Positions 49,874-56,428 of a DNA stretch of 56,428 nucleotides are shown here, piece after piece. How positions within the stretch are numbered: the first letter of the stretch is position 1; each line of letters opens with the position of its first letter. Origin of the DNA: CAZNGF01 sp964572855 (lineage in GTDB: Bacteria > Bipolaricaulota > Bipolaricaulia > RBG-16-55-9 > JAJCYT01); the NCBI GenBank assembly GCA_964572855.1, contig CAZNGF010000008.1:1-56428 (forward strand), in the 5' to 3' direction. A program made the translations under genes and the position numbers. The notes beneath the pieces were generated by a model, which was given only the letters and a program-made list of their open reading frames with translations, did no database searches and was not told the origin of the DNA.

Positions 49874-49984
49874 GTAGGGGTCCCATTCATGGGACCCGGG
49901 AGACAAGCATGGTTCATCATGACCAGATAGGCTTCGCGGGCGGCCAAAGCGTGTGGTTGCGGGCGCGATGAAGCGCGCCTCTAC
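49874..49984 (+). repeat. Compound palindromic repeat, long variant
   Basis: 111 bp: GTAGGGG with TCCCATTCATGGGA, spacer, then GGGCGCGATGAAGCGCGCC and CTCTAC. Same two modules as 30767-30823 with a longer middle. It lies between two co-directional minus-strand genes. Confidence 0.75.
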
Positions 49985-50051
49985 ACCCGAGAACCACTGT
50001 GGTCGTCTACTAGCTCGAATGTCACTCATACCACAAGTTCGCGACCGCGGC

Positions 50052-50945
50052 TCAGCGCACGTGCGCGTCGAAGAAGTCGGCCAGCGTGCGCGTGAGCTCG
50101 GCGCGCGAGGGCCGCACGGGGCCGCCCTCGGGCTTGAAGCCGTGACCGGCGTTGGCCACGATTACGAGCTCGGCAGGGACACCCGCAGCCAGCAGCGCCT
50201 CGTGCAGGATCTCGGATTGCTCGGGCGGGACGAGCGTGTCGCGCTCGCCGTGCAGGAACAGAAACGGCGGGTCGTCGGCCGAGACCCAGCTCACGGGGCT
50301 GGCCTCGGCCACGATGCGGTCGGTTGGCAAGCTCGCACCGAACACGGTCCCAAGCAACCGCGGGTTGGCCCCCTCGAACGTCTGCGTCAGGTCCGTGGGG
50401 CCGAACAGGTTGGCCACGGCCGACACGCGGCTCGACTGGTCAAGAAACGGCCCCACGTCCCAGCCGGCGCTCGCGTCCGCCGTGCCCAGCAGCGAGACCA
50501 GATGCCCCCCGGCGCTGCTTCCCCACGCGCCGATGCGTTCGGGATCGAGCCCCCAGGCCGCGGCGTGCGCCCGCAGCGAGCGCACCGCGCACTTCACGTC
50601 CTGAATCTGTGCCGGGAACCGATATTGGGGCGCGAGGCGGTAGTTGATCGAGGCCACCAGGTAGCCGCGCCGCAGTAGCTCGGGCACGTCCTGGAAGCCC
50701 GCGCCGCCCGACTTGTCGCCGCTGCGCCACCCCCCGCCGTGGACGTACATGGCCACAGGCAGCGCCCCGCGCGCCGCCTCGGGGTAGTAGAGATCGAGCT
50801 TGAGATCGACGCCGTCGATCGTGCAGTAGGTCACGTCGCGCTCGGTCGGGCGTGCCCGCTGGGCGTACGACGGCGATTCGGCCCACAGGCCGCAGACGAG
50901 CAACAGAATGAGACTCCCTCGCGTCCAATACGTGCGATAGGTCAT
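50052..50945 (-). CDS. Exported alpha/beta-hydrolase (esterase, BD-FAE-like)
   Basis: 297 residues. Signal peptide (GSLILLLVCGLWAESPSYAQ). Oxyanion motif YVHGGGWRSGDKSG (about 63-76), nucleophile elbow GSSAGGH (about 140), HGERDTLVPPEQ (Asp) and ANAGHGFKPEGG (His). HGGG plus GxSxG marks the hormone-sensitive-lipase/BD-FAE group. AAGGAGG 6 bases before ATG 50945. Substrate unknown; secreted ester hydrolase. Confidence 0.92.
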   Translation of the reverse strand: MTYRTYWTRGSLILLLVCGLWAESPSYAQRARPTERDVTYCTIDGVDLKLDLYYPEAARGALPVAMYVHGGGWRSGDKSGGAGFQDVPELLRRGYLVASINYRLAPQYRFPAQIQDVKCAVRSLRAHAAAWGLDPERIGAWGSSAGGHLVSLLGTADASAGWDVGPFLDQSSRVSAVANLFGPTDLTQTFEGANPRLLGTVFGASLPTDRIVAEASPVSWVSADDPPFLFLHGERDTLVPPEQSEILHEALLAAGVPAELVIVANAGHGFKPEGGPVRPSRAELTRTLADFFDAHVR

Positions 50946-51049
50946 GGTCGGCCTCCTTGGCCCCGGTGTAGCACGCGGAGCGGTCAAAGGGCCATCGAAG
51001 CTCGGTCAAAACGCTGTTGAAGCTGCTCCTGGTGTGCGCAGCGCGCGCC

Positions 51050-51418
51050 TTATGATTGGAAAGGAAGCACACGAACCCGAGCACGATGCTCTTCGACGGT
51101 GACGAGTGCGCCGTGTTCGAGAATCGTCCTGTGATTCTGGAGTATTCGGATTAATGTCTCCTCGAAACTCCGAGCTAGAACGTCCTGCGTTCTGATTTGA
51201 ATCACACTTGGACCTTCAGCGCGGGTTGCGGCGAGCAGAGCGCCGAAGTCCAGGTCGTGCGTCACCACCACGTAGTCATGGGTGCGGGCCCACGCCATGA
51301 TCGCCGCGTCGGAGGCGTCCGCGTCACCTACGGACATCCAGTGTCGCGTTTCCAAATCCTGAGCGGTGAGCACCTCAACCCATTGGGGAGAAAGGTTCAT
51401 GTCGAGCAACAACTTCAT
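51050..51418 (-). CDS. DUF5615 PIN-like toxin
   Basis: 122 residues. DUF5615 pattern: KLLLDMNLSPQWVEVLTAQDLETRHWMSVGDADASDAAIMAWARTHDYVVVTHDLDFGALLAATRAEGPSVIQIRTQ with the acidic PIN residues Asp 6, Asp near 54 and Asp near 72. The start overlaps the upstream DUF433 gene by 4 bases (ATGA). Known: DUF433/DUF5615 pairs behave as VapBC-like modules, the toxin a predicted RNase. Confidence 0.88.
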   Translation of the reverse strand: MKLLLDMNLSPQWVEVLTAQDLETRHWMSVGDADASDAAIMAWARTHDYVVVTHDLDFGALLAATRAEGPSVIQIRTQDVLARSFEETLIRILQNHRTILEHGALVTVEEHRARVRVLPFQS

Positions 51419-51645
51419 GACGCGCTGAGCGGAAGCTCCATCTCTTCCGTACGCCATGCAGCATAAGTCAACGCTTCGCGAATGTCCCCTTCCTCCAAAT
51501 AAGGATATGCCTTGAGGATGTCTTCATTGGAATGTCCGGAAGCGATCAGGCCCACGATTAAGCCAACCGTCACCCGCATACCTCGGATACAGGGCTTGCC
51601 TCCCATGACGGCCGGGTCAAAGGTGATGCGTTCAAGGCCTTTCAT
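51415..51645 (-). CDS. DUF433 antitoxin
   Basis: 76 residues. DUF433 signature ITFDPAVMGGKPCIRGMRVTVGLIVGLIASGHSNEDILKAYPYLEEGDIREALTYAAWR is an HTH-like DNA-binding domain. ATG at 51645 chosen; a TTG 7 codons upstream is possible. Coupled to the toxin by ATGA. Confidence 0.9.
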   Translation of the reverse strand: MKGLERITFDPAVMGGKPCIRGMRVTVGLIVGLIASGHSNEDILKAYPYLEEGDIREALTYAAWRTEEMELPLSAS

Positions 51646-51916
51646 CTCACCGATCCCTTTCTTCAATCCATTCCATCATGGAACAGAACCGGCGGGAAGT
51701 CAACAAAGCGCCGTCAAGGAACGAATGGTTGAAGCTCGTGTGACCGTCTTGCGCCTCCGCCCCACGCAGGTGGGAGGAAAAAGCGAAACGCCGCTTCTCA
51801 AGCAAAACATGACCCATATCATATCCCCCTCTGACCCGGGTCATTTCTAGCCCCCGTCACGCGACACTAAGATGCATCCAACGCGTGCAGTTTCGATTTC
51901 ACCAAGGAGCGTGAAC
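51646..51916. other. Intergenic region upstream of the cytochrome gene
   Basis: 271 bases holding the shared 40-bp motif at 51806-51845. Nothing else gene-like is seen. Confidence 0.6.
51806..51845 (+). promoter_or_regulatory. Shared regulatory motif, copy A (before the cytochrome/Sec operon)
   Basis: AACATGACC, then ATCATA, then TGACCCGGGTCATT in fixed spacing. It contains two dyads: ATGA-N6-TCAT (51809-51822) and the perfect palindrome TGACCCGGGTCA (51832-51843). 31 of 40 positions agree with copy B at 53816. Confidence 0.75.
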
Positions 51917-52666
51917 ATGATGACATCATCTCGTCGCAATCGCCAGAAACGCTGGATTCTCGTCGTCGGCGCCCTGGCGCTGGTCATGGGGGCGCTCAAC
52001 GCCTACGTCAACACGGCGGCCATCATCCCGCCGGAGGACGTGCCGCCCGACGGGCATAACCCCGACGCGGTCCTGGCCCTGGGCACCGTGCTCGAGACGC
52101 CGACGCCCGAGACCGCCACGCTGTTCGCCAGCGTGGCCGCCTTCCACGAGTCGCTGGCGGCCGGCGGCGACGTGCCCAGCTCGGTGTGCCTCAACTGCCA
52201 CACGGACGTGTTCGACCTGGAAACTATCACCCGGAAGATGCCGGCCGAGGACGGCTCCATCACGGCCAGCGAGGACCTGAACCACCACCAGCTGCACCGG
52301 GAGCGCGACTTTTTGGCCTTCGCCGACCAGTGCACGTTCTGCCACACCGAGTACGCCACCGAGGTGACCGACACCCAGGTGACCATCTCGGCCTACGTCG
52401 AGAAGACGACGTGCGCGGCCTGTCACTCCCGCTTCTCGCCGCGCGGCTTCATGGAGGTCTCCTACTACGAGGAGAGCGGCTGCCCCGGCTGTCACGACGG
52501 CGCCTGGGAATCGCCGCACGTGAACACGTCGTTTGAACCGTTCATGGAGATCGAGAAATTCCAGGAAACGCAGCGCGAGTGCTTCCGCTGCCACGGCGAG
52601 AACCCGAACCAGATGCCGCTGTTCTTGCAGGACCTGTTCTGGCAGGACCGGCCCTCGAACTACTAG
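51917..52666 (+). CDS. Membrane-anchored pentaheme cytochrome c
   Basis: 249 residues. ATG at 51917 with AAGGAG 7 bases upstream. N-terminal anchor (WILVVGALALVMGALNAYV, about 13-31), then five CxxCH heme sites at Cys 91, 139, 166, 189 and 222 (CLNCH, CTFCH, CAACH, CPGCH, CFRCH). His-rich LNHHQLHRERDF near 121 could supply distal ligands. Domain resembles NapC/NrfH-like or DmsE-type periplasmic electron carriers, without a close match. The next gene starts 16 bases after its stop. Predicted role: pass electrons from the membrane to the following redox proteins. Confidence 0.9.
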   Translation: MMTSSRRNRQKRWILVVGALALVMGALNAYVNTAAIIPPEDVPPDGHNPDAVLALGTVLETPTPETATLFASVAAFHESLAAGGDVPSSVCLNCHTDVFDLETITRKMPAEDGSITASEDLNHHQLHRERDFLAFADQCTFCHTEYATEVTDTQVTISAYVEKTTCAACHSRFSPRGFMEVSYYEESGCPGCHDGAWESPHVNTSFEPFMEIEKFQETQRECFRCHGENPNQMPLFLQDLFWQDRPSNY

Positions 52667-52682
52667 GGAGGTGTGTGCCCCC

Positions 52683-53735
52683 ATGCGATCCCCGACCCCC
52701 AGGCTGGCGCCGCTGCTGGCCTTGCTGCTGACCCTGTCGCTTGGGTTGAACGCCGTGCCGCAGGCAGGAGCTGAAGTCGGCACCCAGGTCGGCCAGCAGG
52801 CGCCGGACTTCGAGCTGCCGACCATCGACGGCGGCGACGAGCGCGTCCAGCTGTACGACCAGGTGGAGAAGAACGACGTCGTCGTGTTGTACTTCTTCCT
52901 GGCCGCCAGCTGACCCACCTGTCCTTCGGCATGGCTGCCGGAGATACAGAAAGAGCTGGACGGCCGCTACAGCGACGACCGGGTCCAGGCGCTGGCCATC
53001 TCGACCGGCGACCCGGACTGGTACCTGCGGGAGTTCAAAAAGCAGATCGGGGTGACCATGCCCTGGCTCATGATGGACACGCGCCTGCCCAACCCCTACT
53101 ACCGCGAGCAGTACGAGCGGTGGAACCTGAACGAGGAGCACCCCACGCTGGTGATACTGGACCACGAGGGCGTGATCCGCTACCGGGCCAGCGGCGACGG
53201 CGGCGTGGGGCCCGAGGACATCAACTACCGCTTCGCCTTCGACCTCATCGGCGAGCTGCTGCAGGAAGCGCAGGCCGATGCGGCGCCCCAGCCCGGCTGG
53301 GAGGTGGGCGCCCAAGCCCTGGACTTCCAACTGCCCGACCTCAACGGCCAGACCCACGCGCTGGCCGACTACCGCGGCAAGACCGTGCTGCTCACGTTCT
53401 GGGGCACGGGCTGCGTCGAGTGCGGCGACCTCGTGCCCGGGCGCTACGCCCAGGAGGTGCGCGCGGACTACGGCAACCCGAGTGAGCTGGTCGTGCTGGG
53501 GGTGGACCACCACACGCCGCGCGACTTCCTGAGAAACTTCGTCGAGGAGTTCGAGATCGACTACCCCGTGTTGCTGGACGACAAGGGCGGGGTGTTTGCC
53601 GCCTACCGCGTGCTGGACGAGTTTCTGTTCGTGGTCGTGGACCCCGAGGGCGTGGTGCGCTATCGGGGGCCCGAGCTGAGCGATCAGGTTTATGGAACGC
53701 TGAACGAGCTGCTTGGCGTCGAAGCACAAGGTTAG
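52683..53735 (+). CDS. Exported selenoprotein: tandem TlpA/thioredoxin-like domains, Sec at residue 77
   Basis: 350 residues if the in-frame UGA at 52911-52913 is read as selenocysteine. Signal peptide MRSPTPRLAPLLALLLTLSLGLNAVPQAGA. Domain 1 (about 34-185): GQQAPDFELPTIDGG, then VVVLYFFLAAS-U-PTCP, a U-x-x-C redox site at U77 and C80, then EIQKELDGRYSDDRVQALAISTGD. Domain 2 (about 205-350): GAQALDFQLPDLNGQTHALADYRGKTVLLTFWGTGC with Cys 244 and Cys 247 (C-V-E-C). UGA is bridged by perfect frame, homology across it and a hairpin (52924-52943). Automated callers would split it at the UGA. Electron partner of the cytochrome is inferred. Confidence 0.88.
52924..52943 (+). promoter_or_regulatory. 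Bacterial SECIS hairpin of the TlpA-like selenoprotein
   Basis: CUUCGGCA (52924-52931), loop UGGC, UGCCGGAG (52936-52943); eight pairs with one G-U. The stem starts 10 nt after the UGA and the loop 18 nt after it, with G among the first two loop bases, as known bacterial SECIS elements require. Confidence 0.82.
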
Positions 53736-53747
53736 AAACCACGAGCT

Positions 53748-53775
53748 GAAGGGGTCCGGACCTACGGGCCCCTTC
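53748..53775 (+). terminator. Possible terminator after the first selenoprotein gene
   Basis: GAAGGGG-T-CC pairs with GGCCCCTTC (one bulged T), loop of about 9 bases, weak T-rich tail GGTCTGTCT. Confidence 0.5.
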
Positions 53776-53815
53776 GGTCTGTCTCCAGCTGTGCAAGCAC
53801 TCAGGGTACAGGAGC

Positions 53816-53855
53816 AACATGACCGACATCATAGGCGTGCTTGACCCGGGTCATT
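53816..53855 (+). promoter_or_regulatory. Shared regulatory motif, copy B (before the deiodinase-like gene)
   Basis: Same fixed layout as copy A: AACATGACC, ATCATA, TGACCCGGGTCATT, with ATGA-N6-TCAT at 53819-53832 and TGACCCGGGTCA at 53842-53853. The eight-base spacer before the palindrome differs in sequence but not in length. Confidence 0.75.
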
Positions 53856-53913
53856 CTGCGAACCTGTCTGCCGCCTTAAACTGACGGCGAAACGTGAAAG
53901 CAAGGAGGGCGCA

Positions 53914-53946
53914 ATGAGGAGCCGGCTGAGCCACGAACACCGCTGA
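53914..53946 (+). CDS. Possible 10-residue leader peptide
   Basis: MRSRLSHEHR then TGA, with AAGGAGGGCGCA directly before the ATG. It lies in the leader of the deiodinase-like gene. Too short to judge by content; listed because of the strong ribosome site. Confidence 0.25.
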   Translation: MRSRLSHEHR

Positions 53947-53956
53947 ACGCTGCCCG

Positions 53957-53973
53957 CATTGTGGTGCACAATG
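53957..53973. repeat. Inverted repeat CATTGTG-GTG-CACAATG
   Basis: Perfect 7-bp arms around 3 bases, in the leader of the deiodinase-like gene, 224 bases before its ATG. Candidate operator. Confidence 0.5.
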
Positions 53974-54196
53974 GCGCCGCCCGCCCATCCTCATCGGCCC
54001 CCGGGCCTCATCCCGTTCGATCGTGCCTTCAGTCCGCCAAACGAAAGCGAATCGTATGGTTCCGTTGGTCGCGCGACCGCGGTCCGCTACGCCGGGCCGG
54101 TCGCGCCCTTTCAGGAGGTGGTCAACGCGCACAACGGCAACGCGTCCAAGCGAAATCGGAATCTCACCAAAACCACAACAAGGAGGGTCGACACAC

Positions 54197-54955
54197 ATGC
54201 GTAAACTGTTCGCCCTGGCCGCCCTGGCCGCCCTGGTCGCGCTCTTCGTCGGCAGCCCCACGCTGCAGGCGCAGTTCAGCGAGGACCAGTTGGCCCAGTG
54301 GCAGGCCGTCGCAGAGACGTTCTATGCGGAAGGCGTGGACGAGAACTTCATGATCAACGCCGACTACCAGGCGTTGGACAACATGTGGGGCTATCGGGAT
54401 CCTAGAGCGATCCAGTCCGGCATGATCGCGCCGGACTTCACGCTGATGGACATCGAGGGGCGTCCTCACTCGCTGTCCGACTACGTCGGGGAGAAGTTCA
54501 TCGTGCTGGTCACCGGGAGCTGGTACTGACCACCTTACCTTCGCAACTGGGTTGCGAATAACAAGCTGATGGAGAAGTTCGCCGACTTCCCGGTCATGAT
54601 GCTCGACATCTACGGCCGCGAGCGACACCCCGAAGCCACCGGCACCTCGACCGAGTTCAATACGGAGTCCTATCAGTTTCGGCGTGAGCGCGCCGAGCTC
54701 ATGCTCTATACGCTCCGCGTGGTCGACGGCGGCGCGCCGCCGGACAGCCGCATCTTCCTGATCGACGAGGAGAACCCGTTCGGGTTGCGCAACAGCACGT
54801 ACTCGACGATCGTGACGCACATGTACGGCGGCCGCCCGCAGGGCGCGATCATCATCGACCTCAACGGCAAGATCATCGAATCCCAAGTGTGGCAGCGGGC
54901 CGAACAGGGTGACGAGATCCTGAGCCAGATCTTCGGCCTGGAACCCGGACTTTAA
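54197..54955 (+). CDS. Exported deiodinase-like selenoprotein, Sec at residue 111
   Basis: 252 residues if UGA at 54527-54529 is selenocysteine. Signal peptide RKLFALAALAALVALFVGSPTLQAQ. Redoxin-fold start PDFTLMDIEGRPHSLSDYVGEKFIVLVTGSWY-U-PPYLRNW: G-S-x-x-U-P-P-Y matches the iodothyronine deiodinase active site. IYGRERHP (Glu 142, His 144) sits where deiodinases have I-Y-x-x-E-A-H-P. Then RIFLIDEENPFG and GAIIIDLNGKIIESQ complete the fold. AAGGAGG lies 10 bases before the ATG. Bacterial deiodinase-like proteins are thiol/Sec peroxidase- or reductase-like; iodothyronine activity is not implied. 13 bases separate it from the binding-protein gene. Confidence 0.9.
54540..54558 (+). promoter_or_regulatory. 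Bacterial SECIS hairpin of the deiodinase-like selenoprotein
   Basis: UUCGCAAC (54540-54547), loop UGG, GUUGCGAA (54551-54558); eight perfect pairs. The stem starts 10 nt and the loop 18 nt after the UGA, identical geometry to the hairpin at 52924. Confidence 0.85.
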
Positions 54956-54968
54956 GGAGGTGACCCCC

Positions 54969-55991
54969 ATGAAACGCCTATTCATCGCAGCCATCGCGCT
55001 GGCCCTGCTGGCCAGCCTGGGGACGGCGAGCTACACGCAGGAGCAGGGCACGGTCACCTTCGGGATCGTGACCTACCAGTACGAGTCATTCGCCTTCGAC
55101 ATCGAGAAGATGGTGCCGATCCTGGAGCGCGAGATGGAGCTGCTGCCGCCGCTGCCGGGCACCAACAACGGCTCGGCCCTGCCGCAGCCGCCGCGCAACG
55201 ACCCGGCGGTCGAGTTCGAGTACAGGGTCGCCGACACGGCCGAAGCCCAGGCCGCGGCCATCGACGCGTTCGTGGCCGCCGGCGTGGACGGCATCATGCT
55301 GGTGCCGGTCACCTCGGAGCTCGTGCGCGACGCCGTCACGCAAGCCAACCTGGCCGACGTGCCGGTCGTGTTCCTCCAGAACCCGATGCCGTCACTGGAA
55401 AGCCGCCTGACCGCGTTCGTGGGCGTCGAGCCCTTCGGCGTCGGCGTGGGCTGGACCAGCGGCGCGGCCGGCGGCGGCCGTACGTTCAACGCGCTGGTGT
55501 CCGACCTGAGCGAGCCCCGACAGGGCGAGCTGGTCCGCGGCATGCGGGCCCAGGCCGGCGACCTGCTGCAGAACGTGCTGGTGGCCACGCCCGAGACCGC
55601 TTTCGACGTCGTGACCGAGGCTTTTACCGACAACGAGATCAACTACCTGATCGTGGCCGACCCGGCGCTGCTGAACGAGGCCGCCCGGGCGATCGTGGAA
55701 CTGACCACCGGCGCGGACCGGCTCATCAAGCTCGGCTCCTTCGGCGAGCCCGAGAACATGATGCAGCTGTTCGACGACCGCGTGCTGCACATGGTCACGA
55801 CCCAGGACCACTTCAAGATGTTCCAGCAGGCCGCGCTGGAGCTCAAGATGTTCGCCGTCGCGACCGACCCGCTGGAGACGCTCTTCCTGCCGGCGCGGCT
55901 GCGCCAGAGCGCGGATGCCGTGGTCTACATGACCTATCCGTACGACTACCAGCGCACGCTGCTGTTCACCTTCGACCGCTTCTGGCGCTAG
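54969..55991 (+). CDS. Periplasmic binding protein (sugar-binding family 4-like)
   Basis: 340 residues; ATG preceded by AAGGAGGTGA, an ideal ribosome site, 13 bases after the deiodinase-like stop. Signal peptide KRLFIAAIALALLASLGTASYTQ. Two-lobed Peripla_BP_4 pattern: TVTFGIVTYQYESFAFDIEKMVPILEREM, AEAQAAAIDAFVAAGVDGIMLVPVTSELVRDAVTQANLADVPVVFLQN, and later EINYLIVADPALLNEAARAIVEL. No transport genes follow, so it may be a sensor or a substrate carrier for the redox locus. An in-frame GTG at 54960 is possible but sits inside the ribosome site. Confidence 0.85.
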   Translation: MKRLFIAAIALALLASLGTASYTQEQGTVTFGIVTYQYESFAFDIEKMVPILEREMELLPPLPGTNNGSALPQPPRNDPAVEFEYRVADTAEAQAAAIDAFVAAGVDGIMLVPVTSELVRDAVTQANLADVPVVFLQNPMPSLESRLTAFVGVEPFGVGVGWTSGAAGGGRTFNALVSDLSEPRQGELVRGMRAQAGDLLQNVLVATPETAFDVVTEAFTDNEINYLIVADPALLNEAARAIVELTTGADRLIKLGSFGEPENMMQLFDDRVLHMVTTQDHFKMFQQAALELKMFAVATDPLETLFLPARLRQSADAVVYMTYPYDYQRTLLFTFDRFWR

Positions 55992-56061
55992 GAGAAAAAG
56001 GGCGGAAAACGACCGGAGGACAACTCCGGTGAGACCACAACACTGAAATCCTCCTGAGACA

Positions 56062-56099
56062 GGCGGCCCCGGGGACACCTCCCGGGGCCGCCCTTCTTT
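56062..56099 (+). terminator. Strong terminator of the deiodinase-like/binding-protein operon
   Basis: GGCGGCCCCGGG (56062-56073), 7-base loop, CCCGGGGCCGCC (56081-56092), then CTTCTTTC. Confidence 0.9.
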
Positions 56100-56234
56100 C
56101 CATGCCCAACAGCGCACAGCGGCATCGCCTGCTCTACCCCACGGAGCGCATGACCGTGCGCTCACGCCGGACTTTTGTCATCGCGCCCATGCCGGTACAC
56201 CGGGCGTTCGCTCCGTTTGCCCCGAGAAGTGGTG

Positions 56235-56428
56235 TCAGAACCTCAGCGCGATGCACTGCGGCAGGCCGCCCACCGGGATGTCGCTCAGCTTGGTTTCGCT
56301 GGGCAGGTCGATCACCGACACGGTGTTGCCCGCGGCGTTGGCCACGTAGGCCTTTTCCCCGGCCACGGCGATGTAGTAAGGCATCATCCCCACCTCGAGC
56401 CGGTTGACGACCACACCGCTTTCGGCGT
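56235..56428 (-). CDS. YVTN-type beta-propeller protein (5' part outside window)
   Basis: 63 C-terminal residues on the minus strand up to TGA at 56235-56237. Repeat pattern GMMPYYIAVAGEKAYVANAAGNTVSVIDLPS then IPVGGLPQCIALRF is that of YNCE/YVTN seven-blade beta-propellers (YNCE-type repeat). Too short in the window to name. It is convergent with the selenoprotein locus. Confidence 0.75.
   Translation of the reverse strand, partial: AESGVVVNRLEVGMMPYYIAVAGEKAYVANAAGNTVSVIDLPSETKLSDIPVGGLPQCIALRF

Larger units (their letters stand above)
53736..54196. other. Intergenic region between the two selenoprotein genes
   Basis: 461 bases holding a terminator-like hairpin at 53748, copy B of the regulatory motif at 53816, a small ribosome-site-led ORF at 53914 and an inverted repeat at 53957. 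Longer open frames here lack ribosome sites. Confidence 0.7.

Noticed and set aside
52911..52913. UGA as a true stop or sequencing error splitting the TlpA-like gene
   Set aside because: Frame, homology and active-site position continue across it without any shift, and a SECIS-like hairpin follows; the same situation occurs independently at 54527.
53959..54353. Open frames between the selenoprotein genes (53959-54204, 53961-54353)
   Set aside because: They overlap the leader and start of the deiodinase-like gene, have no ribosome site and no family-like content.
1..56428. Insertion sequences, prophage or integrase genes
   Set aside because: No transposase, integrase or phage structural motif seen on either strand.

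Overview
The window is one high-GC bacterial scaffold piece with a 100-base N gap at 20190-20289. It reads as a free-living, double-membraned (diderm) bacterium outside the Proteobacteria. Genes start with ATG, GTG or TTG behind AAGGAGG-type ribosome sites. Many small exported proteins of unknown role carry Lamin-tail, CARDB, PKD, PPC, SLH or dockerin-like modules. An SLH/coiled-coil/anchor protein sits directly upstream of a beta-rich protein ending in Phe, like the Omp-alpha/Omp-beta pair of Thermotogota. A Thermotogota-, Deinococcota- or Bipolaricaulota-like uncultured lineage would fit, but no marker gene here settles the taxonomy.

Layout: 1-1921 holds a truncated porin-like gene and a small exported protein. 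2285-7001 (minus) is a TetR-controlled RND/MMPL exporter operon with an exported accessory protein and a LolA-like protein. 7262-10746 (minus) is a peptide-type ABC importer with a binding protein and two permeases but no ATPases. 11445-15743 (plus) has a PLP decarboxylase, a short ORF, heme A synthase and a DUF445 protein. 15752-18482 has tRNA-Gly(CCC), two small membrane proteins, signal peptidase I, a small exporter, an exported protein and tRNA-Ala(GGC). 18592-20753 has urocanate hydratase and a Lamin-tail protein, both cut by the N gap. 20878-23079 (minus) is the SLH/porin-like pair. 23424-43477 is mostly housekeeping and exported proteins: two CBS-ACT proteins, Nudix, DMT transporter, ThiF/MoeB, phosphohexomutase, YchF, an alkaline-phosphatase-fold enzyme, M42 peptidase, DCC protein, Ddl, FAH-type hydrolase, DoxX and an SDR. 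43612-46017 (minus) is a more AT-rich island with a GDSG-type lipoprotein protease and a dockerin-tailed protein with BsuPI-like domains. 46170-51645 has an M16 peptidase, an enoyl-CoA hydratase/thioesterase pair, a GNAT protein, an outer-membrane-like protein, an esterase and a DUF433/DUF5615 toxin-antitoxin pair.

The most striking part is 51806-56428. A membrane-anchored pentaheme cytochrome c is followed by two exported thioredoxin-fold proteins whose reading frames each contain one in-frame UGA: a TlpA-like tandem protein (U-P-T-C) and a deiodinase-like protein (G-S-W-Y-U-P-P-Y). Each UGA is followed, after exactly 10 nt, by an 8-bp hairpin with a UGG loop, as expected of bacterial SECIS elements. 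Both transcription units are preceded by a shared 40-bp motif containing the palindrome TGACCCGGGTCA. A periplasmic binding protein and a beta-propeller gene complete the locus. I infer an envelope redox system based on selenocysteine.

Intergenic regions also carry a family of palindromic repeats bounded by GTAGGGG and CCCCTAC, at about a dozen sites.
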